A DNA stretch of 52,359 nucleotides, from positions 1 to 52,359 of the forward strand of contig DBTY01000023.1 of NCBI GenBank assembly GCA_002307295.1, written 5' to 3'. The translations under genes were made by a program, and so were the position numbers. This stretch comes from Ignavibacteriales bacterium UBA1304 (lineage in GTDB: Bacteria > Bacteroidota > Ignavibacteria > Ignavibacteriales > Ignavibacteriaceae). The notes under the pieces were generated by a model that saw nothing but the letters and a program-made list of their open reading frames with translations, had not been told where the DNA came from and did not search any database. Shown piece by piece: positions 25,753 through 33,705 of the stretch; position 1 is the stretch's first letter, and every line of letters starts with the position of its first letter.

Positions 25753-26571
25753 ATGGCAATTAAATTAGCAGGAATAAAAAGAAAAGAGATATATTCGCCA
25801 AATCATGTTACAAATGATCTTGCAATTATTTTGAAAACAAGCGAGGAGCTTACAAAGCTTGGATATGAAGTTGCTCTATATGACGAAGAATTTATAGAGA
25901 AAAATAATTTGGAAGAGAAATATGTGTTCTCCATGGCGCAAGGCGTGTCTGGAATTATGCATTTGCAGGAAATTGGGAAAAGCGGAAAGAAAATTATTAA
26001 TTCTCCGGAATCGGCATTAAACTGCCACAGAATAAGCATGATTAACCTTATTGTAAAAGCCGGAGTTCCTTTCCCCAAAAGTTTAATTATTAACACTAAC
26101 ACTAATTTCTTTGAATCGTTTATCACATTTCAACCGCCTAAAGTATGGCTGAAACGTGGCGACGTGCATGCGGAACACAGCGAGGACGTATTATTGGTTT
26201 ATTCAACTGATGAATTAAAAACGACTTTAAAAGAATTTAACAAACGCGGAATAAAAGAAGCTGTAATTCAGGAGCACTTGCAAGGGGACGTAATAAAGTT
26301 CTATGCAGTTAATAATCCTGAATATTTTTATTGGTTTTACCTGAATGGAACAAACCACACAAAATTTGATCTTGAAGAATTAAAACATTTTGCTTTCAGA
26401 TCTGCCGTTGCGCTTGGGCTTGATATATTTGGCGGCGACGCAATAGTATCTCCTGAAGGGAAAATTTCAATAATAGATATAAACGACTGGCCGAGCTTTG
26501 CTCCGGTTAGAGATGAAGCTGCAAATCAAATTGCACAATGTATTCACAAAAAGGTACAAAATTATGTATAA
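25753..26571 (+). CDS. ATP-grasp protein resembling inositol phosphate kinases (ITPK-like)
   Basis: A 272-aa soluble ATP-grasp protein. The C-terminal metal-binding block is GGDAIV (Asp 229) and IIDINDWPSF (Asp 242, Asn 244), which aligns with the GIDIII and IDINAFPGY block of inositol tris/tetrakisphosphate kinase ITPK1. A central KRGDVHAEHSED segment and VIQEHLQGDVIKFYAV also match the ITPK pattern of K-T-x-x-A-H-x-x-x-S-H and VxQxFxxHxxxxYKVxV. RimK-like ligases share the fold but usually end EVNxxPG. Its position in an operon with inositol-1-phosphate synthase supports action on an inositol phosphate, possibly phosphorylating the ring; this is inference. It overlaps the next gene by eight bases. 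Confidence 0.6.
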   Translation: MAIKLAGIKRKEIYSPNHVTNDLAIILKTSEELTKLGYEVALYDEEFIEKNNLEEKYVFSMAQGVSGIMHLQEIGKSGKKIINSPESALNCHRISMINLIVKAGVPFPKSLIINTNTNFFESFITFQPPKVWLKRGDVHAEHSEDVLLVYSTDELKTTLKEFNKRGIKEAVIQEHLQGDVIKFYAVNNPEYFYWFYLNGTNHTKFDLEELKHFAFRSAVALGLDIFGGDAIVSPEGKISIIDINDWPSFAPVRDEAANQIAQCIHKKVQNYV

Positions 26572-27922
26572 CACAACAAACAAAACAAAACATGCCCGTA
26601 TAGTTACGGAAGTTCCTGGTAAAAAATCGTTAAGTATTTATAACGATGAACAAAAATTTATTGCGCCAGGTACGCAAACAATCGCTTCTCTTTCTAAAAT
26701 AGCTCTTGAAAGAGGCGACGGAGCTATAATTGAAGACGTCGATGGAAACAGATATATCGATTTTTTTGCTGGAGTAGGCGTTGCTAGTTTAGGTTACAAT
26801 CATCCTAAATATGTAAAGTTTATGACCGACCAGATTGGTAAAATTCACGTAGGCAGCTTTGTAACAAAAAACCGCGCTGAATTAGCCGAGCTGCTAGCAG
26901 AAGTTGCTCCAGGCGATATAACAAGAAGCCAGTTTTACAGCAGCGGCGCCGAAGCTGTTGAAGCCGCGTTGAGGCTTGCAAAATCGTATACAAAGAAAAC
27001 AGAATTCCTTGGCTTCTGGGGCGGGTTCCATGGCAAGACTATGGGAGTGCTTGGGTTGCTTAGCGACACATTTAAATATAATCTGGGACCTCTTCCTGTC
27101 GGAACATTTTCTACTCCTTACGCAAATTGTCGCCGTTGTCCGCTGAACGATACGTTCCCGGAATGTAAATTCAGATGCGTTGACTTTATAAAAGAAAAAA
27201 TACGTTATGAAACCACCAACCAAATAGCGGCAATTATTCTTGAGCCAATTCAGGGAACAAATGGAAACGTAGTTCCTCCAAAAGGTTTTCTTGTTGAATT
27301 GAAAAAATTAACCGAAGAAATTGGCGCGCTGTTGATAGTCGACGAAATGATAACGGGATTTGGTAGAACAGGAAAAATGTTCGGATGCCAGCATGACGAC
27401 GTTGTTCCTGATATAATTACAATAGGCAAAGGTTTTGGCGGCGGATATCCTATGACGGGCTTGATGTCTCGCGATGAAGTAATCTCTGCAAAACCATTTT
27501 CAAATCCTTCCGGCAGTTCCTCCAGTTATGGCGGCAATCCGTTAGCTTCTGCCGCAGCTTACATCACTTTAAAAACAATTATTGAAGATGGACTTGTAGA
27601 AAACTCCCGTAAAGTCGGCGCGTTTATGCTTGAAAGATTTAAAGAACTTCAGAAGAAATATGATTTCATTGGCGACGTAAGAGGCAAGGGCCTTATGATA
27701 GGAGTTGAGTTAGTTAAAGGTAAAAATTCAAAAGAAAAGCTTGATAAAAAATATACGCAATTGATTTTTACAGAATGTCTGAAACGCGGATTGATAACTA
27801 TGGGTTATAATCCGGATATAAGAATCAATCCTCCGCTGATAATTACAGAAGAAATTGCGGCTGAAGGAATAGAAATAATGGATGAGGTATTTCAAAATGT
27901 CGCAGAACAAATTAAGTATTGA
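26564..27922 (+). CDS. Class III PLP aminotransferase
   Basis: A 452-aa fold-type I aminotransferase of the GABA/ornithine family, starting at ATG 26564 (MYNTTNKTKHARI); an in-frame start at 26498 would overlap the preceding gene by 74 bases. The cofactor lysine is Lys 289 in ITIGKGFGGGYP, and VDEMITGFGRTGKMF supplies the pyridine-binding Asp. The phosphate-binding SGAEAVEAAL and GGFHGKT segments are intact. A CRRCPLNDTFPECKFRC segment (about 190-206) with four Cys is unusual. In this operon it may aminate a keto-inositol made by the Gfo/Idh dehydrogenase, as class III enzymes do in aminocyclitol pathways. It might also act on an amino acid donor unrelated to inositol. Confidence 0.85.
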   Translation: MYNTTNKTKHARIVTEVPGKKSLSIYNDEQKFIAPGTQTIASLSKIALERGDGAIIEDVDGNRYIDFFAGVGVASLGYNHPKYVKFMTDQIGKIHVGSFVTKNRAELAELLAEVAPGDITRSQFYSSGAEAVEAALRLAKSYTKKTEFLGFWGGFHGKTMGVLGLLSDTFKYNLGPLPVGTFSTPYANCRRCPLNDTFPECKFRCVDFIKEKIRYETTNQIAAIILEPIQGTNGNVVPPKGFLVELKKLTEEIGALLIVDEMITGFGRTGKMFGCQHDDVVPDIITIGKGFGGGYPMTGLMSRDEVISAKPFSNPSGSSSSYGGNPLASAAAYITLKTIIEDGLVENSRKVGAFMLERFKELQKKYDFIGDVRGKGLMIGVELVKGKNSKEKLDKKYTQLIFTECLKRGLITMGYNPDIRINPPLIITEEIAAEGIEIMDEVFQNVAEQIKY

Positions 27923-28820
27923 AAGCACTTTAAAATCAAAAGATACTGAAGAATATCTCGACATTATCTTCTACAGACCTTTTGGTTATTTTATCGCTTT
28001 ACTATCCAAAAAGTTAGGATTAACTCCAAATGGCGTAACTATCCTCAGCCTTCTGCTGGGGGTAGTTGCGGGGCATTTGTTCTATTATAATAATTTTATA
28101 ATTAATCTTATTGGCGTAGTAATTCTAATTGTTTCAGAAGCTTGCGATAGCGCGGACGGGCAGCTTGCGCGCATGACAAACAACCACAGCAGATTTGGCA
28201 GAATACTTGACGGCTTAGCGAGTAACTTTACTTTTCTGAGTATTTATATACACGTTTGCCTAAGACTTATTAATGTTGGATTTTCTCCAACGATATTTAT
28301 TGTGGCAATATTAGCCGGTATTAGTCATTCTTGCCAAAGCGCAATAGGCGATTACGGTAGAAACTTCTATATGTATTTTGTATACGGAAAAGAAAAAAGC
28401 GAAATAGACGATTCTGCAACGCTGATTAAAAACTATCCCGCTTTAAGCTGGACGCGTAATTTTGTAAAAAAGTTTTTGATGCGGGTATATATAAATTATA
28501 CTGTTCAGCAGGAATTCCTTTCCGGCTCTGCATTAAAACTATTCCGCGTTTGTTATGAAAAATATGGAATAAATATTCCGGAAAAAATATCGCAGGAATA
28601 TAAATACAAAAACAAGAGACTGATAAAATATTATAACACGCTTACTACAAATACGCGAATGATTGTTCTCTGCATAGCGGTTTTAACAAACTATGCATGG
28701 GCATATTTTCTATTTGAATTAACATTAATGAATATACTTATGATGTATGTAATGATTAAACATGAACAAAATAATGGAACGCTTTTGAATGAAGCGGTAA
28801 TTGCCGGAGGTAAAATATAA
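27897..28820 (+). CDS. CDP-alcohol phosphotransferase, lipid or inositol transferring
   Basis: A 307-aa membrane enzyme starting at ATG 27897. The CDP-alcohol phosphotransferase motif runs CDSADGQLAR (Asp 84, Asp 87), then eight residues, G101, then Asp 105 and Ser 109. The motif normally reads D-x2-D-G-x2-A-R-x8-G-x3-D-x3-D, so the fourth Asp, the proposed catalytic base, is Ser here. Membrane helices are expected at about 40-75, 110-150 and 245-285. It could join inositol phosphate to CDP-diacylglycerol, or use CDP-inositol from the nucleotidyltransferase as donor. It overlaps the aminotransferase by 26 bases. Confidence 0.85.
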   Translation: MSQNKLSIESTLKSKDTEEYLDIIFYRPFGYFIALLSKKLGLTPNGVTILSLLLGVVAGHLFYYNNFIINLIGVVILIVSEACDSADGQLARMTNNHSRFGRILDGLASNFTFLSIYIHVCLRLINVGFSPTIFIVAILAGISHSCQSAIGDYGRNFYMYFVYGKEKSEIDDSATLIKNYPALSWTRNFVKKFLMRVYINYTVQQEFLSGSALKLFRVCYEKYGINIPEKISQEYKYKNKRLIKYYNTLTTNTRMIVLCIAVLTNYAWAYFLFELTLMNILMMYVMIKHEQNNGTLLNEAVIAGGKI

Positions 28821-29842
28821 TGTTGAATGGAGCAATAATTGGTTTTGGTAAAATAGCCCGCGCGAGTCATCTTGAAGCGTATAAGGCCGAAAGTTTTAAA
28901 GATAAGATTAGAATAACTTCAGTAGTCGAACCGGATTCTGTAAACAGATTGAAAAGCCAGATGGAATATCCTGAAATGAAATTCTATCAATCGCTTGAAG
29001 AGCTGTTGGCGTATGATAGAATAGATTTTGTAGATATTACATGTCCGCCAAAATATCATTATGAAACTATACAAAAGTGTATTGATAATAAATTACATAT
29101 TATATGCGAAAAACCTTTTACGCTAAACATTCAGGAAGCGGAATTAGTAAAGAGAAAATTAGAAAAATCGGAAATCATTTTTATTCCGTGCCATCAGTAT
29201 AAATATTCTCCAATATGGAAAGAGTTTAAAAAATTTGCAGAAGAGAGCTCCGAATCAAAAAAAATATTACAGTTTAATATCTTTCGCACACAAGCGGATC
29301 CGGGGCTTGCAGACTTCTCAAATTTCTGGAGGACTACTCCTCCCGAAGAGGGGGGCGGAATACTTATCGATACAGGGATTCATTATTTATATCTTGCTCG
29401 TTGGATACTTGGACAGCCTATTAAAGTATATTCCAACTTAAAAACGCTAAAGCATTTTGATTATCGATGCGAAGACAGCGCTTTTGTAAACCTTGAAACT
29501 GAAAATGGAATAGCGCAAATATCGCTTACATGGTCGGCTGATAAAAGGTTCAACGACGCAAGAATAGTTTGCGGAGAAGGAAGCTTATTTTATGAAAGCG
29601 GACGCGATCTGCAAAAAAATATAAACGGCAAAAAAATAGAAATACCAGTCCCAGACGCTTCTGATAAGGCGCATTATGTCTCTTTGTATGAATCGTTAAT
29701 TTCGGATTTTATTAATGCTGTTGAAAATAAAGAACGCCGTTTAGACTGGATAGAAGACGCATATCAATCAATTAACATTTTAACTAACTGTTATAATTCA
29801 TCCGCTGCGGAAGCGGTAAAAAGCCTAGCTGATGAACAATAA
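28820..29842 (+). CDS. Gfo/Idh/MocA-family NAD(P)-dependent oxidoreductase
   Basis: A 340-aa oxidoreductase. The Rossmann loop is AIIGFGKIARASH (about 5-17), the catalytic lysine is Lys 98 in CEKP, and the second catalytic pair is in GGGILIDTGIHYL (Asp and His, about 175-182). These are the signatures of sugar/inositol 2-dehydrogenases. In the operon it could oxidise inositol or inositol phosphate to a keto form, the substrate that an aminotransferase would need. Other family members act on sugar nucleotides, so the substrate is inference. Its ATG shares the last base of the preceding stop codon (TAATG). Confidence 0.85.
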   Translation: MLNGAIIGFGKIARASHLEAYKAESFKDKIRITSVVEPDSVNRLKSQMEYPEMKFYQSLEELLAYDRIDFVDITCPPKYHYETIQKCIDNKLHIICEKPFTLNIQEAELVKRKLEKSEIIFIPCHQYKYSPIWKEFKKFAEESSESKKILQFNIFRTQADPGLADFSNFWRTTPPEEGGGILIDTGIHYLYLARWILGQPIKVYSNLKTLKHFDYRCEDSAFVNLETENGIAQISLTWSADKRFNDARIVCGEGSLFYESGRDLQKNINGKKIEIPVPDASDKAHYVSLYESLISDFINAVENKERRLDWIEDAYQSINILTNCYNSSAAEAVKSLADEQ

Positions 29843-30854
29843 AGTAAAAATATTATTCCTCATAATGGGAATGTGCTTTTTCTGTTATCTGATAGCTGAT
29901 TTCGGGATAGCAAATATAGTCGCTAATCTCAAAATGACTGGATGGTATTTTGTCCCGATTATTGGCGTGTGGCTTTTTGTTTATCTACTGAATACGGCGG
30001 CATGGCAGCGAATTATAAATGATCCGAAAATATCTTTTAGGGAAATATTTTCTCTAACAGTTAGCGGTTTTGCGTTGAATTATGTGACTCCATTTTTCCA
30101 GTTAGGAGGCGAGCCATATAAAGTTCTTGCATTGAAAGAAAAACTTGGGCTTAATCGTTCGGTTGCAGTTACGCTGTCATATTTGATGCTGCACTTTTTG
30201 TCCTCGTTTTTAATGTGGATTACAGCGGTAATAATAATTCTTATTTGCGTTCCGCTTTCTCCAATTGTTTTTGCGGCGCTTGCGGCAAGCCTTGTGGTAT
30301 TCGGTATTGTGGTCTTTGCATTTATGCAGGGTTACAAAAAAGGATTTACTAAATCGTTTATGTCGTTCATAATAAAAATGCCGCTGCCTAAAAAATTAGG
30401 GAAAAATATAAAAAGCAAAGAAGAATTTCTTGCAGAAGTAGACGAAAACCTGAAAGAACTATTATTAAAAAGAAAAAAAGATTTCATCCTTGCTAATATA
30501 TATGAATATATGTCGCGAGTTGTATGCACGCTTGAAATATTTTTTATACTAAAAGCAATTGGGCTGGCTCCTACTGTATTGGACTCATTTATTATTAACG
30601 CCGGTTCCGGGCTGATATCAAATCTTCTGTTCTTTGTTCCTTTTGAACTTGGAGTAAAAGAAGGCGGTCTTTATGCGGTTCTTGGGTTCATGAAATTTGT
30701 TCCAGCAACTGGAATTTATGTAGGAATTGTAAACAGACTGAGAGAATTATTTTGGATACTGATAGGGTTGGTTATGATGTTTATGTCAAATAACAAAATT
30801 AAAAATAAAGAAGGTAAAGATATTCTGTATGACGAAGAAAGCGCTATTATTTGA
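29832..30854 (+). CDS. Lysylphosphatidylglycerol synthase TM / UPF0104 family membrane protein
   Basis: A 340-aa polytopic protein with about eight membrane helices and the family's central motif ALNYVTPFFQLGGEPYKVLAL (about 75-95). A later NLLFFVPFELGVKEGG segment is also typical. Family members include the membrane half of MprF, which flips lysyl-phosphatidylglycerol, and the archaeal AglD. No aminoacyl transferase domain is attached. Within this operon a flippase role for an inositol lipid between the leaflets of the inner membrane is the simplest guess. It overlaps its neighbours by 11 and 26 bases. Confidence 0.8.
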   Translation: MNNKVKILFLIMGMCFFCYLIADFGIANIVANLKMTGWYFVPIIGVWLFVYLLNTAAWQRIINDPKISFREIFSLTVSGFALNYVTPFFQLGGEPYKVLALKEKLGLNRSVAVTLSYLMLHFLSSFLMWITAVIIILICVPLSPIVFAALAASLVVFGIVVFAFMQGYKKGFTKSFMSFIIKMPLPKKLGKNIKSKEEFLAEVDENLKELLLKRKKDFILANIYEYMSRVVCTLEIFFILKAIGLAPTVLDSFIINAGSGLISNLLFFVPFELGVKEGGLYAVLGFMKFVPATGIYVGIVNRLRELFWILIGLVMMFMSNNKIKNKEGKDILYDEESAII

Positions 30855-31524
30855 TTTCGGCGGGACGATAGACACAGACGGCGTTCACTGGAGCGAAAAA
30901 TTCTGGGAAGTCTATCAAAAGCAAAATATTCCTATTTCAAAACAGGATTATGAAAAAGCTTATGTCTTTGCCGAAAATAACGTGGCCGGACAGGTTAAAC
31001 CCGGCGATAGTTTTAATGTTACGTTAGAAAAACAATTACGGCTCCAAATAGAGTATTTGAAAATATTTGGAATACTTAAAGTAAGTAATTATGAAGAAGT
31101 AATAATCGGACTAAAAGACGTTTGTTACAAAGATGTTTGCAATACTATTGGCTCGGCAAAAAAAATACTTCAGGGATATAAAACAAAATATGCTTTGGGA
31201 GTAGTATCGAATTTTTATGGTAATCTTGAAACAGTTCTAAAGGAATATAAAATTAATGATTTATTCAGCGCAATTATCGATTCGGAAAAAGTAGGCTGTA
31301 AAAAACCAGATCCGGAAATATTTATATATGCGCTTACGGAACTAAAAACAGATCCATTAAACACAATAGTTATAGGAGATTCTTATGATAGAGATATACA
31401 GCCGGCTAAAAAAGTCGGGTGCTCTACAGTATGGTTAGACGGGAAGAGCTGGAAGAGGCCTTCCGATACTCATGATGCTGATTATACAATCAACTCGTTG
31501 AGCGACCTAAGTAAAATTATTTAA
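30829..31524 (+). CDS. HAD-superfamily hydrolase, probable phosphatase
   Basis: A 231-aa HAD hydrolase of subclass I with an alpha-helical cap. Motif I is LLFDFGGTID (nucleophile Asp 9; the usual second Asp is Gly, as in DFGGT-type members), motif II is VVSNFYG, motif III is GCKKPDPEIF, and motif IV is VIGDSYDRDI. It probably removes a phosphate from an intermediate of the pathway, for example inositol phosphate, phosphatidylinositol phosphate or an amino-inositol phosphate. This is inference from the operon. It overlaps the membrane protein gene by 26 bases. Confidence 0.85.
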   Translation: MTKKALLFDFGGTIDTDGVHWSEKFWEVYQKQNIPISKQDYEKAYVFAENNVAGQVKPGDSFNVTLEKQLRLQIEYLKIFGILKVSNYEEVIIGLKDVCYKDVCNTIGSAKKILQGYKTKYALGVVSNFYGNLETVLKEYKINDLFSAIIDSEKVGCKKPDPEIFIYALTELKTDPLNTIVIGDSYDRDIQPAKKVGCSTVWLDGKSWKRPSDTHDADYTINSLSDLSKII

Positions 31525-31548
31525 TCACTAAACAATAATGGAGAAGGT

Positions 31549-32892
31549 ATGAAAAATTCAGTTGACATTGCGCCTGCAAAAGGAAAACTAGGCGTACTGG
31601 TTGTCGGCGTTGACGGAGCGGTTGCAACTACATTTATTGCGGGCGTTCTAAATGTTAGAAAAGGGAGCGGCAAACCAATTGGTTCGCTCACGCAAATGGC
31701 TACTATCAGAATTGGAGAAAGAGCGGATAATGTTTTTCCGTATATAAAGGACTTTGTTCCTCTAGCTGATATTAACGATTTGGTTTTTGGCGGCTGGGAT
31801 ATTAGAAATGAAAATTGTTACGAAGCGGCTAATGTAGCCAAGGTCCTTTCGGAAAGAGATATCAACGCAGTAGAACAGGAACTTAAGGCTATTCATCCTA
31901 TGAAAGCTGTTTTTGACCAGTTCTATGTAAAAAGATTAGAAGGAACTCATGTTAAAACCGGCAAGAGTAAATTTGATCTTGCAGAACAATTAAGAGCGGA
32001 CATTCGTAATTTCAAAGCCGAAAACAAACTTGATAGACTTGTTGTTATCTGGGCTGGCAGCACTGAAATATTTTTGAAAGTTAGCGACGTTCATAAATCG
32101 TTAGCGACTTTTGAAAAAGGGATGAAAGAAAATCATCCTGATATTGCGCCAAGCATGCTGTATGCTTATGCGGCTTTATCGGAAGGCGTTCCTTTTATCA
32201 ACGGCGCTCCAAATTTAACTGTGGATATTCCTGCAATTATTGAACTTGCTGAAGAAAACGAATTGCCGATTATTGGTAAAGATTTCAAAACGGGGCAGAC
32301 GCTGCTTAAGACTGTTATTGCTCCGATGTTGAAAGCAAGAATGCTTGGACTTAATGGATGGTTCTCAAGCAATATTCTTGGCAACAGAGACGGAGAAGTA
32401 TTGGACGATCCGGGATCGTTTAAGACAAAAGAAGAGAGCAAGCTTTCTGTTATAGATTCCATTCTACAACCGGAGCTCTATCCTGATTTATATAAGGACT
32501 ATTACCATAAAGTAAAAATTCATTATTATCCGCCTCGTGGAGATAATAAAGAAGGCTGGGATAACATTGATATTTTTGGATGGCTCGGATATCCAATGGA
32601 ATTGAAAATCAATTTCTTATGCAGAGATTCCATTCTTGCAGCTCCAGTAGCTTTAGATTTAGTTCTATTTATGGATTTAGCAAGAAGAGCAGGCTTTAAA
32701 GGCATACAGGATTGGTTGTCGTTCTATTTCAAGAGCCCAATGCATTTGCCAGAGGCTGTTCCTGAGAATGATTTATTCATCCAGCTGATGAAGCTAAAAA
32801 ATACATTAAGAGTTATGATGGGCGAAGAAATTATTTCTCACGTAGAAAACGATGGCGTTTTGTCGTCACTAAACTTGACTGACTCAATCTAG
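31549..32892 (+). CDS. ino1: myo-Inositol-1-phosphate synthase
   Basis: A 447-aa NAD-dependent isomerase that converts glucose 6-phosphate to 1L-myo-inositol 1-phosphate, the committed step of inositol synthesis. The Rossmann region is LGVLVVGVDGAVATTF (about 13-28). The FGGWDIRNENCYEAA, WAGSTE, FINGAPNLT and GKDFKTGQTLLKT segments and the LGLNGWFSSNILGNRDG block, with the catalytic Lys/Asp residues, are all intact. The length matches the bacterial MIPS group seen in inositol-lipid producing Bacteroidota. It has a good ribosome site (GGAGAAGG) and lies 24 bases after the HAD gene. It anchors the inositol interpretation of the operon. Confidence 0.93.
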   Translation: MKNSVDIAPAKGKLGVLVVGVDGAVATTFIAGVLNVRKGSGKPIGSLTQMATIRIGERADNVFPYIKDFVPLADINDLVFGGWDIRNENCYEAANVAKVLSERDINAVEQELKAIHPMKAVFDQFYVKRLEGTHVKTGKSKFDLAEQLRADIRNFKAENKLDRLVVIWAGSTEIFLKVSDVHKSLATFEKGMKENHPDIAPSMLYAYAALSEGVPFINGAPNLTVDIPAIIELAEENELPIIGKDFKTGQTLLKTVIAPMLKARMLGLNGWFSSNILGNRDGEVLDDPGSFKTKEESKLSVIDSILQPELYPDLYKDYYHKVKIHYYPPRGDNKEGWDNIDIFGWLGYPMELKINFLCRDSILAAPVALDLVLFMDLARRAGFKGIQDWLSFYFKSPMHLPEAVPENDLFIQLMKLKNTLRVMMGEEIISHVENDGVLSSLNLTDSI

Positions 32893-32902
32893 AAAGGTTA
32901 AT

Positions 32903-33610
32903 ATGTCTATTGACAAAGTTAAAAATATGTCGTTCTATATTAACGGGCTTAGCGATAAGACCAGTCAAGAAATAGTTAAAACTTTAGCCGCTAATGGAGC
33001 GCGATTATTTTTATCAGATCAGAACAAAGAGATATTGCGGAAATGTGAAGAAAAAATATCTAAGATGGATTGCAATGCGCATTATTTATTAGTAGACCCC
33101 AGGGATTCATACCAGGTTGAAAATGTAATTAATAAAGCATTCAATTCTCTTAAAACGCTGGATGTGGCAATAAATAATTTTTCTCTACAGACAATACCGA
33201 CAAACATTATCGATTGCTCGGTTGATTATTTATTTCGCAGCTGTATATCGGGGCTTTCCAGCGTATTTCTTCTAATGAAATATGAAATATCTTTGATGCT
33301 TGGACTTCAGAGTAAAGGGACAATTATCAATATATTTTCTTCCAATGGGAAAATTGATTTTATGAATTCGCATGCTACTATTGCGTACCTTCATGCTATA
33401 AAAGGTTTGACAATGTCTACTGCGGATTCTTATTCCGGCAATGGGATAAGAATAAAATCTTTCTATGCTCAGAACGAAAACCGGGATTCCCAAAGCGCTA
33501 AACGAAAACCAAAATACGCTATAGTCGATTTAGCAGGTCCTTTAGGGAATAAAAGCCTTGAAAATATTGTTGATAAAGTGCTTGATACTCTTTTTTGTCA
33601 GGGGCAGTAG
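32903..33610 (+). CDS. Degenerate short-chain dehydrogenase/reductase-like protein
   Basis: A 235-aa protein with an SDR fold pattern, the last gene of the operon, 10 bases after ino1. Key SDR signatures are decayed. The N-terminal TGxxxGxG is replaced by INGLSDKTSQE, NNAG by NNFS, and the active site YxxxK by YLHAIKG, in which Tyr and Lys are one residue too far apart, though a Ser is kept in IFSSNG. It may therefore be a noncatalytic partner, perhaps of ino1 or the dehydrogenase, or a divergent enzyme. Its exact role is unknown. Confidence 0.7.
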   Translation: MSIDKVKNMSFYINGLSDKTSQEIVKTLAANGARLFLSDQNKEILRKCEEKISKMDCNAHYLLVDPRDSYQVENVINKAFNSLKTLDVAINNFSLQTIPTNIIDCSVDYLFRSCISGLSSVFLLMKYEISLMLGLQSKGTIINIFSSNGKIDFMNSHATIAYLHAIKGLTMSTADSYSGNGIRIKSFYAQNENRDSQSAKRKPKYAIVDLAGPLGNKSLENIVDKVLDTLFCQGQ

Positions 33611-33619
33611 GAGCTATTT

Positions 33620-33657
33620 GTAGGCTGCTATATAACATAATTATTATATGGCAGTCT
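33620..33657 (+). terminator. Hairpin at the end of the inositol operon
   Basis: CTGCTATATAA (33625-33635) pairs with TTATATGGCAG (33644-33654) over 11 bp with one G-T pair and an 8-base loop. No strong T-run follows, only TCTGCAATTT. GTAG at 33620-33623 precedes it, so it may instead be a diverged REP-like unit. Confidence 0.4.
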
Positions 33658-33705
33658 GCAATTTATATCGTTAGATATTTTTCCCGAAGCAAAATTGTCC
33701 GCTAT

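Noticed and set aside
26498..26563. Longer N-terminus of the aminotransferase
   Set aside because: It would overlap the ATP-grasp gene by 74 bases, whereas ATG 26564 has a ribosome site and a family-like start.
27882..27896. Upstream start of the CDP-alcohol phosphotransferase
   Set aside because: It adds only five residues within the previous gene; ATG 27897 follows a GATGAGGT sequence and fits better.
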